Shown one piece after another: positions 8,214-17,290 of a stretch of DNA of 64,000 nucleotides. The translations under genes and the position numbers were made by a program. The DNA lies in the NCBI RefSeq assembly GCF_000296505.1, contig NZ_JH815208.1:257003-321002 (forward strand). The letters run 5' to 3'. Source of the stretch: Schaalia turicensis ACS-279-V-Col4. Lineage in GTDB: Bacteria; Actinomycetota; Actinomycetes; Actinomycetales; Actinomycetaceae. The notes beneath the pieces are model-generated. The model was not told the DNA's origin and ran no database searches. It saw only the letters and a list, made by a program, of their open reading frames with translations. Each line of letters starts with the position of its first letter. Within the stretch, counting starts at the first letter, position 1.

Positions 8214-8755
8214 GGCACCAACGAGTCCTTTTTGGCTCTGATCATGCATGTGTTGTCACCAATGGTCAGTCCCGAAATCGCATGCCTTGAATACGTGGCG
8301 CGAGCTTCAACCCACTCACCGTTTTCGACAACTGAAACACTTGCCCCTTTTTGGGCAAGAGAGCCTAATGCTGTAGCTCCAACTTGGGTTGGATTCACTA
8401 CTCCCATCATCGCGGCACGCGCTGCTTCACTTGCCGAATGGCACAAGCTCTGACGCGCCAACACTGTGGAGGCAACACCGAGCACCAGCGCCAGCATCAA
8501 TGCGATGGCAACAAAACCAATTGCCAATTCGACCGTCACTGAACCTGTTTCATCGCGACTCCGCTGTGTCTGTTTTGCCCCATCGGCTACACGAGCACGG
8601 AAGTGCCTGAAATGCGCATCTCCACGCACACACCAGGCGAATCGCACCTTTTCGAGCCCTCGTTTCCACAGGCGCTGACCCGGCCAACGCGGTTTCCTTT
8701 CGATTCCCCGTGGGGAGGGGTGTACACCCCTCCCCACTTCCACGTCAGTACTCAC
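8210..8755 (-). CDS. TadE-family minor pilin
   Basis: A pseudopilin-like protein of the tad/Flp system. The class-defining part is ETGSVTVELAIGFVAIALML (prepilin-like cleavage at the Gly, Glu at +5 or nearby), followed by an ectodomain with LCHSASEAARAAMMG and a Cys near the end (NTCMI). The frame opens with GTG at 8755 in a GTGA overlap with the pilin stop. The first about 65 residues are arginine-rich and span a perfect palindrome (8711-8736), so the true start may lie later; no clear ribosome-binding site decides it. Confidence 0.7.
   Translation of the reverse strand: MSTDVEVGRGVHPSPRGIERKPRWPGQRLWKRGLEKVRFAWCVRGDAHFRHFRARVADGAKQTQRSRDETGSVTVELAIGFVAIALMLALVLGVASTVLARQSLCHSASEAARAAMMGVVNPTQVGATALGSLAQKGASVSVVENGEWVEARATYSRHAISGLTIGDNTCMIRAKKDSLVP
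8711..8736. terminator. 26-bp perfect palindrome after the Flp pilin gene
   Basis: The sequence TGGGGAGGGGTGT followed by its exact complement (ACACCCCTCCCCA) lies 16 bases beyond the pilin stop. A hairpin there could attenuate transcription so that pilin mRNA is made in excess of the downstream TadE-like genes. That role is inferred from position. Confidence 0.55.
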
Positions 8756-8997
8756 AATGACAGCGCCTGAGTGATGATGTTTTGAAGCAGTCCTTTCACG
8801 ACTCCGGACTTCAAAACGACAATCAGGAGTCCAGCCAATCCAGCAGTGGCAACCGCACCGATTGCATACTCGACTGTCGTCGAGCCTTCTTCTGAGTCCT
8901 GGTTGCCCTTCGGCATGACTTTCGTGACGAGCGCCGACGTGGTGTCATGCACCGCCAGTTGCCCCTCGATCGTCTTTGTCGTGAGCGTGTCTAACAT
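8752..8997 (-). CDS. Flp-type major pilin (DUF4244)
   Basis: An 81-residue pilin precursor. After a leader of about 37 residues comes EEGSTTVEYAIGAVATAGLA, i.e. a Gly cleavage site with Glu at +5 and a hydrophobic assembly helix, then SGVVKGLLQNIITQALSL. The start at 8997 is set by the AAAGGAGAACATC ribosome-binding site; an upstream in-frame ATG at 9045 lacks one. It would be processed by a prepilin peptidase and assembled by the TadA/TadBC machinery encoded upstream. Confidence 0.85.
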   Translation of the reverse strand: MLDTLTTKTIEGQLAVHDTTSALVTKVMPKGNQDSEEGSTTVEYAIGAVATAGLAGLLIVVLKSGVVKGLLQNIITQALSL

Positions 8998-9160
8998 GAT
9001 GTTCTCCTTTTGTCCGATGACCCCGAGTGTTCTCCGGGAGTTCAATGGTCAAATGTCTGCTCGAACTTTGCGAACGGACGAAAGCGATTGTGTGGATAAG
9101 TTCTGGCCCAGAGATTGGCCTGTGAATAACTCAGGGTGACGGAGGCGAAAACATGCTTCT

Positions 9161-10405
9161 TTACCCAAGTCCGATAATCCCGTCGCCCATCAGATGAACA
9201 ACGATCGGCCCTAACCCGAGCGCCAAGAAGGCTGGTAACAGCAGGGACCCAAGGGGGATAACAAGCGTCACGCCGAGCGCTTCAGCGCGAGTCCTCGCTT
9301 CTGCAAGACGACGAGCACGTATCTGGCGAGCAGTGCGAGACAGCAAGTCGTCTGGAGCGATCCCATCGACCCACGCCGAGTGAAGAGCAAGCGCAAGCTG
9401 GTCTGCGGCTCTCTCTTCCCAAGCTCGTTCCCATGACACTCCGAGCCGTAGCTCGCGCCCGATTCGGGCAAGCTGATCATCACGGGTCGCCTCACCTAAC
9501 GATTCGATCACGCTGGGGATTGCTGCACCTGATTCAAGGACAGCTCGCGCAAGATCGCAGGCAAGAGCAGGATCAATTGTTTCTTCTTTACCGCGAGCCC
9601 TTCCCATCAGGTAGTGGCTCAGAAAGTAGGCGCCGACCATGCACGTGAGCCCCACAATTGCCAGAACAGTTCCGATTCCGCCCGAAACAAACTGTTTCAA
9701 GGGCTCAGCGCCCAACGCTTGCGCTACTATCACCCCCATCAGTGGCATTGCCAGAAGGATTCGTGTTGACATGCGGGAGCCTTCTGATGCGATCCGGCGA
9801 GCTTCTTCCACAGCCTCCGCATCTTCTAAACCATCGGCAACCGCATCGAGGATATGCGCCAGCGGAGCGCCCGTTGCTCCGCTTAAACGGCAGGCTGAAT
9901 CCAGCGCCTTTGAGGCATGAATAACCCCTCTACCCTGAACGGAACGTATCCACCTTTCAAGACTCGCTTCCTTCAGAGAACGGGGAATACGGTGCCCAAT
10001 GCTTTTCAAGCCGATGATGTCTGTCAAGACCAGGGGCGTCCCTACTTCGTCAATTCCACCGAACGCCACATCGGGAATGAACCGTTTCCACGAAGTCTCC
10101 CAAGCAGCACCGGTCGGCGCACCGCCACGCAATCTGCCGGCCACGTCCGCGACAAGAAGGGCAAGGCGCGCGCCATCTAACTGTGTGAACGGCGAACGCC
10201 ACGGAGGGGTTCGGTGGCGCCGAGCCGAACTACCCGGCACAGAAGAGACGCTGGAGCGTCCAGCATTGTCACGATCGTGCGATGACTCCTTGATTCCGAC
10301 TGTTTTACCCCACGCTTTCACCAGCTTCTTTTCATGTCTGACCTGGGCATACTCAAGAAGAATCCAAGTAGCGACTGCGACGCAGCAGCCAACAAGGCTC
10401 ATCAT
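9161..10405 (-). CDS. TadB/TadC-like type II secretion F-domain protein (two domains in one)
   Basis: A membrane platform protein for Flp pilus assembly. Two T2SSF-type repeats are visible: the first around residues 150-215 (SLKEASLERWI then SGATGAPLAHILDAVADGLED), then two membrane segments. The second is around residues 295-375 (DLARAVLESGAAIPSVIESLGE then WVDGIAPDDLLSRTA), then carboxyl membrane segments. In many bacteria these are separate TadB and TadC proteins; actinobacterial clusters often have short paired genes, so the single 414-residue chain is a fusion-like form. ATG at 10405 overlaps the tadA stop (ATGA). Confidence 0.85.
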   Translation of the reverse strand: MMSLVGCCVAVATWILLEYAQVRHEKKLVKAWGKTVGIKESSHDRDNAGRSSVSSVPGSSARRHRTPPWRSPFTQLDGARLALLVADVAGRLRGGAPTGAAWETSWKRFIPDVAFGGIDEVGTPLVLTDIIGLKSIGHRIPRSLKEASLERWIRSVQGRGVIHASKALDSACRLSGATGAPLAHILDAVADGLEDAEAVEEARRIASEGSRMSTRILLAMPLMGVIVAQALGAEPLKQFVSGGIGTVLAIVGLTCMVGAYFLSHYLMGRARGKEETIDPALACDLARAVLESGAAIPSVIESLGEATRDDQLARIGRELRLGVSWERAWEERAADQLALALHSAWVDGIAPDDLLSRTARQIRARRLAEARTRAEALGVTLVIPLGSLLLPAFLALGLGPIVVHLMGDGIIGLG

Positions 10406-11697
10406 GGCGCACCGCCGTCCAGCCCGCACAGGCGCTGTATGTCAGTCCAAGCGCTACCGAAATGGGCTGTCCCGTCTTGGCTCACCTCAAGCGCAAGCTC
10501 ACACTCAAGCTCACCGCCCTGACGTTTCAATATGCCGATTTGCCCGACCCATCGCCCGGGTAGCTGAGCCTGTTCCGCGTAAGACGCATCAGTGTGCGGC
10601 TCTGCTTCGTCAGACGGCTGAGAAACCTGGGGTTTTATGGCACTGCGACGCATATGAATAACCGCATCAAACGCTGCGACCGATTGGTTAATGACCGCGG
10701 AATCACTGAGTCCCGCAAGGCCTCCCAGCGCATGTAATCGGGCGGGAACATCCTCGGCAGAGTTTGCGTGCAGGGTGGCCCATCCGCCGTCGTGCCCAGT
10801 GTTGAACGCGAGCATGACATCGCGAACTTCCGGACCACGACATTCACCAAGAATCAGACGGTCGGGCCTCATTCGCATGGCTGCTCGCACGAGCTCCGAC
10901 AGACTGATCCCACCCTTGCCCTGCACATTCGGGTGCCGTTCGACAAGGGATACAGCGTGAGCGTGATCCGGGTGGAGTTCCGGAATTTCTTCGATACACA
11001 CGATTCGCTCGTCGTGAGGGACAAGCGACAGCAGGGCTGAAAGAAGCGTCGTTTTTCCGCTGCCGGTTGCCCCGGAAATCAGAACGTTGGCACGACAAGC
11101 ACACAATGCGCGAAGCACCTGAGCCACAACGGGAGCAACCGACCCGCACTCCTCCATTTCACTCAGTCCCATCCCGCGAGCGCGCGGGGTTCTCAGCGAG
11201 ATGAGTGTCCCGGATGCGCTGGGGGCGGGAAGGACAGCGTGGAGTCGGATTCCTCCTTCGAGTGTTCCGTCAACGATGGGACTGGCATCGTCAAGGCGTT
11301 TCCCGCAGGCGGCCGCCATGTGTACAGCGAGGGCGCGCGTTTGGGCGTCCGTTGAATGTGAAAACTCGCGTTCTTCCAACCCAAAACCGCGGTCGATCCA
11401 CGCGTGAGTGGAGTTAATGAGCACGTCGGTGACTCCGTTGATTGCCAGTAGGCGGGCGACTTCCGGCCCGGTTCCCTGCGCGAGAGTTCGGATTCTTTCT
11501 TGAAGGTGTCGCATTTCGTCGACGCCCGCGCCGGGGCGAGCGCTTTCTGCGACGGCTTTTTCGAGGTCACCGTGTGTTGCCAGGTGCCGCAGTGTTCGCT
11601 CTTCAATTTCTTGACGGCTCAGTCGCCATCCGTCTTCGGGCGGATTCTGAGCTTTCTGACGAGGCATGCTTTTGGGTGCGTGGGGCGTGAAGAACAT
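10402..11697 (-). CDS. tadA: TadA/CpaF-family secretion ATPase
   Basis: A 431-residue hexameric ATPase that powers Flp pilus extrusion. Residues about 85-110 hold the amino-terminal INGVTDVLINS segment. ARANVLISGATGSGKTTLLSALL-type Walker A lies near residue 200-215, an Asp/Glu box at ERIVCIEEIPEL, Walker B at DRLILGECRGPEV, and a His box at GHDGGWATLHANSAED. The start at 11697 overlaps the TadZ stop as TGATG, which supports coupling. A later ATG at 11667 is possible. Confidence 0.92.
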   Translation of the reverse strand: MFFTPHAPKSMPRQKAQNPPEDGWRLSRQEIEERTLRHLATHGDLEKAVAESARPGAGVDEMRHLQERIRTLAQGTGPEVARLLAINGVTDVLINSTHAWIDRGFGLEEREFSHSTDAQTRALAVHMAAACGKRLDDASPIVDGTLEGGIRLHAVLPAPSASGTLISLRTPRARGMGLSEMEECGSVAPVVAQVLRALCACRANVLISGATGSGKTTLLSALLSLVPHDERIVCIEEIPELHPDHAHAVSLVERHPNVQGKGGISLSELVRAAMRMRPDRLILGECRGPEVRDVMLAFNTGHDGGWATLHANSAEDVPARLHALGGLAGLSDSAVINQSVAAFDAVIHMRRSAIKPQVSQPSDEAEPHTDASYAEQAQLPGRWVGQIGILKRQGGELECELALEVSQDGTAHFGSAWTDIQRLCGLDGGAP

Positions 11698-12734
11698 CAG
11701 AGCGCACCCTCACCGATTCCAAGCTCGCAGAACAGGCGACGACAGTGCGCCTGTAGTGCTCGCTTGAGCGTCAAGACCGGGGCGTTAGTCAGCGCGCGGA
11801 TATTCCCACTATTCCCCGTCGTAGTCAGCAATACGCAGGGCAGGCAAGACTGAAGTGGCCACAACGTCAACGAGCACGCGCACTGGGTGGCGCCCTGGCG
11901 GTCTGCTCGTCCGATCAATACGAGTGCGCTCGCATGTGCACCCACGCAGGCGGCCGACCTCTCGTCCCACCGTCCACAGTCAACTACGCACCCGTGTCCG
12001 GCTTCGTTCAGACTTGAAATGACCGCGCCTAAGCGAGAGTCCAGTGGCGTAGCGACCCCAAGCCCATCCCCCGTTAACACGCTGACGCGTTGAACGATGG
12101 GCAGGGTGCGCGCAAGTTCGGGTGAATACGCTACTTCCCCGTACGCCAGATCCGCCCATCGCACGCCACGGCTCTCCGGTAGGTCTGCGCACGATGGGGC
12201 TGGTGCGTGTCCGCTTGCGTCAATGAGTACGAGGCCGCGCTCATGCGCGAGTTGGTGCGCAATCGAGCTGGTCCCGACTCCTCCGTTCCACCCAGCAACG
12301 CAGATACATGGGCGGGATGGATGCGTTGAAGACAATGCTGTAGCTTCCGTTTCTTCGCGCGGTTGTCCAGCGTGTTCACGAAGGATGGCGCGAAGAAGGT
12401 CCTCGTCTTCAGGAAGGCGGAATTGGCCGTGAGCTCCTACTTCGATGCGGGTGCTTCCCAGTCTGCCAATCGCGTACGGTCCGGCAATAACAAGAAGAGG
12501 CGAAGAGTAAGGTGTCCGGCCTCGTTCGTCTGCGTCCTCGAGCCACGAGTGCGCATCACCCACCTGGATGTCCACGTGCTCGCGCGCAATCATGCGACGC
12601 ACGAAGCGCTCATCGTTGCGGGTAAGACCGTCGAGAATCAGACGCGCAGTGCAGGGCGCATACTCTGGCTTCACCGTCCCGAATCTGCCCAGCCCACGCC
12701 GAGCACCCCGGATGAAAGTATTGCGTTTACCCAT
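11697..12734 (-). CDS. TadZ/CpaE-like ParA-family protein (Rv3660c-like)
   Basis: First gene of the tad operon. The ParA-like ATPase domain begins at about residue 150 with VAGWNGGVGTSSIAHQLA. This is a deviant Walker A in which the usual Lys is replaced (GGVGTSS), as in many Rv3660c homologues. LVLIDASG follows and VVDCGRWD serves as the Walker B region. TadZ proteins place the pilus machine at the cell pole. The start at 12734 has a GGAGGAAACTCG ribosome-binding site. The longer frame to 12974 is rejected because it has none. Confidence 0.82.
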   Translation of the reverse strand: MGKRNTFIRGARRGLGRFGTVKPEYAPCTARLILDGLTRNDERFVRRMIAREHVDIQVGDAHSWLEDADERGRTPYSSPLLVIAGPYAIGRLGSTRIEVGAHGQFRLPEDEDLLRAILREHAGQPREETEATALSSTHPSRPCICVAGWNGGVGTSSIAHQLAHERGLVLIDASGHAPAPSCADLPESRGVRWADLAYGEVAYSPELARTLPIVQRVSVLTGDGLGVATPLDSRLGAVISSLNEAGHGCVVDCGRWDERSAACVGAHASALVLIGRADRQGATQCACSLTLWPLQSCLPCVLLTTTGNSGNIRALTNAPVLTLKRALQAHCRRLFCELGIGEGAL

Positions 12735-12965
12735 CGAGTTTCCTCCAACACACCCGCCGAGCCCCACTGAAAAGACCCGACTCGTTGGACGCACTCTTGC
12801 ACTGCGAACAGGCAGATTCCACGTGAGCGTAGTGAAATTGTGGAAGACTAATCTGATACCAATCGACCTGTGGATAAGCGGGGTCACAAGCCCCGCAATT
12901 TCACCAAATACGTCAGTGCCGACTCTAATCCGTCCCGCTGACCCTCGAATGGCAAGGAGCATGTG

Positions 12966-13766
12966 ATGATTCAACCCCCGCTTCAGCGAAATTCAGCTGC
13001 CTTCTTTGATCTTGATAAGACGATCCTTGCCACGTCGTCCTCGATTGCTCTTCAGAGCTCCTTCGTTGACGCCGGCCTCCTGTCGCGCCGAGCTGCCGCC
13101 ATGTCCGTCCTCGTCCAGCTTCCCTACCTGCTCAAAGGCGCAGATGAAAAGCGGATGGACAAGATGGCTGAAGCGATCGGTGACCTGGCCAAAGGCATGA
13201 ATGCTTCCCTCCTTGAAGCGACCGTTGAATCCTCCATCAGCCACGCGATTGACCCGGTGTGTTTCACGCAGGCACTCGAAGAAATCCAGTTCCATCATGA
13301 CCAGATGCGACCCGTTGTTGTTGCGTCCGCATCTGTCATTGAAATCGTTCGCCCGATTGGCAAGATGCTGGGTGCTGATGCCTGTCTCGGCTCGATCGCT
13401 GAAGTGAATGACGACGGTGAGTACACGGGCACCGTGCTCCACTACAACCAGGCGGCGAACAAGGCGGCGGCCTGCAAAGAGCTTGCCGCCAAACGCGGGT
13501 GGAATATGGATGAATGCTGGGCGTACTCCGATTCTGTTTCCGATATTCCTCTACTGTCTGCCGTCGGCCACCCGATCGCCGTCAACCCCGACAAGGGCTT
13601 GCGTGAGGCAGCCGTGAAGAACGGGTGGGAGATCATGCGTTTCACTTCGACCGCAGCTGTGCACCGAACGATTCCCACGCCGTCGCGTCGCACGCTTGCC
13701 ATGATCGGCGCGGGTGTGGCGATTGGCGCGGCAGCCGTAGGGTATGTGACAGCAAAGCGCGCCTAA
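12966..13766 (+). CDS. HAD-IB family phosphatase (SerB-like, Rv3661-like)
   Basis: A haloacid-dehalogenase-type phosphatase. Motif I is FFDLDKTIL (residues about 16-24), motif II VVASAS (about 117), and motif III includes the KGNK-like region and WAYSDSVSDIPLLSAVG with the metal-binding Asp. The carboxyl end has one hydrophobic segment (IGAGVAIGAAAVGYV), suggesting membrane attachment. In actinobacterial genomes this gene stands divergent from the tad operon, as here. AAGGAG at 12954-12959 favours the ATG at 12966 over GTG at 12963. The substrate is unknown. Confidence 0.85.
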   Translation: MIQPPLQRNSAAFFDLDKTILATSSSIALQSSFVDAGLLSRRAAAMSVLVQLPYLLKGADEKRMDKMAEAIGDLAKGMNASLLEATVESSISHAIDPVCFTQALEEIQFHHDQMRPVVVASASVIEIVRPIGKMLGADACLGSIAEVNDDGEYTGTVLHYNQAANKAAACKELAAKRGWNMDECWAYSDSVSDIPLLSAVGHPIAVNPDKGLREAAVKNGWEIMRFTSTAAVHRTIPTPSRRTLAMIGAGVAIGAAAVGYVTAKRA

Positions 13767-13861
13767 CTACTAGGGCAACGTGTCACCTGCGGGTTTCTGG
13801 GCTAAGTCGCCTTTTGAATCGCCTACTGTCGGACCTGCTTGTACTTGACGAGCCTTGCGAT

Positions 13862-14725
13862 CTAGCTGAGCCTGCCAGCTTGGACGTGGAAAGCAATGTC
13901 AGCGCCGATCTTCGCGCCGTATTCGAATGCGCGTATCGAATGAACAAGCCACCTGGCAACGCTTTCCTCGCTGGCAGCCACCCAACCGCCGAGCGCGCGC
14001 GAGGCTTCCGCTTGGTTCTCAGCATCGAAGGCTGAAATCACTGCGACACCCGTGGGTTCAACTCCTTGGGTGACCAGAAGCCATCGCGCAAGCCCATACC
14101 CGACCGCGCCAGATGCTGGATCAAAGACGGTGCGAAACCGGAAGTGCGCAACCAGGCAGGCTGCTTTCACAAGCGCCGGTAATTGCCCGTTGATCAGCGT
14201 CATCGCATATGCGAGCGCACCGCCGTCGTGTGGAATTGCTACGTGTCCAACATCGAGTCTTCCCGATTCGACGAGGCCGGAACAGGCATCTCGGTGGAGT
14301 CCCGCGATCAGGGCCGGAAGTGGCCGAGGGGTTTTTCGGGTGGGAACTCGAGCGTTTAAAGGGTCAAAACCTGCCCTGAGGTTCGCTTGGGACCTCCAAA
14401 TCCCCAGTGCCAGGTCCATCGCTGGATCGCGGGTGGCACCCGATCCGGTGCGTTCATCGGTGACAGCAGACCAAGGCGCGTCATTCATTGAGGCGATACG
14501 CATGTCGTCAACATGTGTTCTGGCGCCACACAGGATCGCAATCGCTGCTGCCTCACGGACTGACGCCTCGGCGCGAGCTTCTTCCCAACCGCGACGCAAT
14601 CCCTCGTGAAAGCGCAACGTGGTAAACGCCTTCAAGGCGTCCTCGCAAGCCAAACGTACTTCTTCGCGGGCACTCGCACCGGCGATGACGGCAAGCGTGG
14701 GGTCAACAAGGGAATCGATAGTCAC
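13862..14725 (-). CDS. Conserved actinobacterial protein, Rv3662c-like (Fic-fold-like)
   Basis: A 287-residue cytosolic protein. The carboxyl half has helices and a VFDPASGAVGYGLARWLLV segment where Fic proteins have their H-x-F-x-D/E-G-N motif. The loop residues are not conserved, so adenylylation activity is not supported. Position next to the HAD phosphatase and tad operon matches the family's usual place in Actinobacteria, from memory. GTG or ATG starts near 14725 cannot be distinguished firmly. No function is assigned. Confidence 0.65.
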   Translation of the reverse strand: MTIDSLVDPTLAVIAGASAREEVRLACEDALKAFTTLRFHEGLRRGWEEARAEASVREAAAIAILCGARTHVDDMRIASMNDAPWSAVTDERTGSGATRDPAMDLALGIWRSQANLRAGFDPLNARVPTRKTPRPLPALIAGLHRDACSGLVESGRLDVGHVAIPHDGGALAYAMTLINGQLPALVKAACLVAHFRFRTVFDPASGAVGYGLARWLLVTQGVEPTGVAVISAFDAENQAEASRALGGWVAASEESVARWLVHSIRAFEYGAKIGADIAFHVQAGRLS

Positions 14726-14791
14726 TTCTTCAGACTACTAACCGGTGGCCACTGGGCGGGCATATGCCCGGATGTGCGACATACTTGAGGC

Positions 14792-15748
14792 ATGAATCTT
14801 CGCCCGATCCCCCGTTCTGAGCACGTGCGCAGTGGCGTATACGCCCTTGTTTTTGCGCCCGTCGCCCTGATCTTCATGGGGTCGTCGATGGCTGATTTAC
14901 AGGCGCAAGCCGCCGTTGGTCTGCCACTGGCTTCGGTCGAAGGTTTGATCGGTGTCGCGTTGGCGACGATTATCTTGGCATTGGTATCACTGAACTGCGA
15001 GGAGTCTCCCGCCGGAATGTACGTGACGTCCGCGCTTTCAATTCCGATTGGGCTGAGCCAAGCAGCCGGTTACCTGCGCGTTCCACTCTTGCAGTCGATG
15101 ATTTTGGATCTGCCAGATATGCGTTCGTCGGTCCTGTGGAGCCTCTACCCACTGTCGGTCACTCTGATCACCGGATGTGCCGCGGTTGCGCTGACGTATG
15201 CGCGCTACCCGGCAGTCAAAATCGATTCTCTGGTTCCCTATCCTGCGATTACAGGGCATCGGCACACGTGGGTGGCCTCGTTGTCGATTCCCGCAACGCT
15301 GATTGCGTCGATACTCTTTGTCTTAGCGGCACCGAATGACACCAGCGCGGTGAGCGCGAACGGACTGTCCGCACTGGAGCCGGCGGTGGGAACGCACGCT
15401 CTCGAAACGATCATCGCCGCGATTCTCTTGGGTTTAACTGCTCTGGTCGCACGTTTTTCGTTGACCGGCCCGCAGGCTGGCGCGTGGCTGATCATGGCGG
15501 TTCCCACGTACATGCTGGTTCCGCTCTGGTCATCAATCACGGGTTCCGTGGTCACTCCGGGGCCCTCGGTGACGACTCAGTTGGCGCTTGCGTCTCCCGT
15601 CATTGCGTCCCTGGGATGTCTGTTGGGCGCCTCCACAATGGGTATCTACGTGGCACGACAGCGGGTCAGCGTAGGGGACGAGGCCACCCAGCTTGATACA
15701 CAGCGTGACCAAAACAATGGTGACGAAACGCGCCTAGCGGATAAATAA
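14792..15748 (+). CDS. Integral membrane protein, unknown
   Basis: 318 residues with about eight to nine hydrophobic segments, short polar loops, and a charged cytosolic tail (DTQRDQNNGDETRLADK). I recognise no family motif. The gene is alone between a divergent conserved gene and the next membrane protein, with its own short upstream region. Confidence 0.75.
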   Translation: MNLRPIPRSEHVRSGVYALVFAPVALIFMGSSMADLQAQAAVGLPLASVEGLIGVALATIILALVSLNCEESPAGMYVTSALSIPIGLSQAAGYLRVPLLQSMILDLPDMRSSVLWSLYPLSVTLITGCAAVALTYARYPAVKIDSLVPYPAITGHRHTWVASLSIPATLIASILFVLAAPNDTSAVSANGLSALEPAVGTHALETIIAAILLGLTALVARFSLTGPQAGAWLIMAVPTYMLVPLWSSITGSVVTPGPSVTTQLALASPVIASLGCLLGASTMGIYVARQRVSVGDEATQLDTQRDQNNGDETRLADK

Positions 15749-15803
15749 GCCGAAAGTCCGGCATTTTTCTCGATAGTGTGTACCCACAAGCAGGAGGAGC
15801 ACC

Positions 15804-16946
15804 ATGTCTGATCAGGATTTCACAACACCCAAGGACGATGACTTCGTCGCACCCGAAACATCCGAATACTTCAGCGATGAACCGATGATGGCCGAAGGTG
15901 AAGCTGCCGATAGCCCAGCACTTCCGCTGACCGGCGAAGAGGTTGACCTTCCAGGTGAAATCTCAAGCGCGGACGACATTATCGGCGAATCGTCTCTTGT
16001 TCAGACCGGCCAGATTGAACCCGTGATTCTGACCCCGCACACGACCACCATCCCCGTGATGACGGACGGTATTCCTGCGATCGTCATCGACCCGGTTTCG
16101 GATCCGACTCCGACTCCGCGTGACGTGATGGCGAATCGTGTTGACACTCCCGCTACCGACGAAGCTCCCGCAACTCCCGCTTCGGTTGAAGCATCGACCG
16201 TTCAGCGTCGTTCCTTTATGACGGCCGCTCCGGTTGAAGAGGTCGAGGAAGAAACTGAAACCACGTGGAAGCCCCGCGAAGAGGCTGTTGAAACGACCGA
16301 ACCGGAGCAGCCTTTCGTTGCGACGACTCCAACTTCGCTTGATGATTCGATCTTTGAAGGCGCAACCCTCACAGCAGAAATGCCGTCGCGCGCCGGAGCC
16401 CACTGGGGTTCCCTGCTCTCGTTCTTCATCCTGGCACCGATCGCCTGGTATCTGGCCGCGGATGCTGGCTCGCGCATGACGAATGCGATGACGGGCGTTC
16501 CGACAATTGACACTCCTCTTGTGTCGACGCTGGCACTGGGTGAGCTTCTGGTTGCAATTGTGATCGGCATTGCTCTGCTGATCGCTGCGTGCAAGTCCTC
16601 ACTTGGCCCCTGCTTCTCCGGTGTGATCACCACGATCATTGGTCTGCCGTGGCTGGTTGTTCCGGCCATGACCGCCGAATACACCAAGCCGGTTTTGACA
16701 TGGCTGTACAACTGGAACACGGTGGGCGCGAACTTCACGCACCACGTCCAGCTTGCCGGTTATTCCGGTCGATTCCTTCTGATGGGTATTGCCATGATCT
16801 TCATTGGCATCCTGTCCCACCGAGTCCGTCGCACCGGTCGCGCCGAAGAGGTCCTGCGTTCCGAGGTCGAAAAGGTGAACCCGACCAGCGCTCACTACAC
16901 TGCGCGCGCACGTCGCAAGGCAGAAAAGGCCGCTGGCCTGCGCTGA
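15804..16946 (+). CDS. Membrane protein with long acidic amino-terminal region
   Basis: 380 residues. Residues 1-190 are acidic, Thr/Pro/Glu-rich and probably disordered. Residues about 195-350 hold four hydrophobic segments (WGSLLSFFILAPIAWYLA, LLVAIVIGIALLIAAC, FSGVITTIIGLPWLVVP, FLLMGIAMIFIGIL), and the tail is basic (TARARRKAEKAAGLR). A GCAGGAGGAGCACC ribosome-binding site precedes ATG 15804. I do not recognise it; the layout resembles actinobacterial envelope or division-associated proteins, which is only a guess. Confidence 0.8.
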   Translation: MSDQDFTTPKDDDFVAPETSEYFSDEPMMAEGEAADSPALPLTGEEVDLPGEISSADDIIGESSLVQTGQIEPVILTPHTTTIPVMTDGIPAIVIDPVSDPTPTPRDVMANRVDTPATDEAPATPASVEASTVQRRSFMTAAPVEEVEEETETTWKPREEAVETTEPEQPFVATTPTSLDDSIFEGATLTAEMPSRAGAHWGSLLSFFILAPIAWYLAADAGSRMTNAMTGVPTIDTPLVSTLALGELLVAIVIGIALLIAACKSSLGPCFSGVITTIIGLPWLVVPAMTAEYTKPVLTWLYNWNTVGANFTHHVQLAGYSGRFLLMGIAMIFIGILSHRVRRTGRAEEVLRSEVEKVNPTSAHYTARARRKAEKAAGLR

Positions 16947-16966
16947 AGATCCTGATCAGGCTCTCC

Positions 16967-17007
16967 CCGGTGGGTGCAAGCAAAAGCTTGCACCCACCGG
17001 CGTTTTT
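16967..17007 (+). terminator. Intrinsic terminator
   Basis: Arms CCGGTGGGTGCAAGC (16967-16981) and its exact complement (16986-17000), loop AAAA, followed by CGTTTTT. It ends the preceding membrane-protein gene. Confidence 0.92.
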
Positions 17008-17290
17008 ATGCCCAGACCATGCGCAATAAGCGCGGATGAACAGTGATTAAACAAAGACGACAGAGAAATAAAACAGGTCGCCTACTCGTTGTGATCAACG
17101 CACAAACGCTCGCAGATTCGGCGGTTATATGTGCGTTTTCGGCGTGTCCACACGGTTTCTTCACCTAGTAGCGGTCAACAGGGCATACTGTGTGGTGTAT
17201 CAGTCTCGTATGTCCTATGGCACACGAGTGCTCAATAATGGTTTCGACCTCGTTACCCACGAGGCCACGAGCAGAAAGGAGCCCCGCCAC

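Noticed and set aside
11697..12974. Long TadZ form starting at 12974
   Set aside because: The first 80 residues overlap the divergent promoter, and a strong ribosome-binding site marks 12734.
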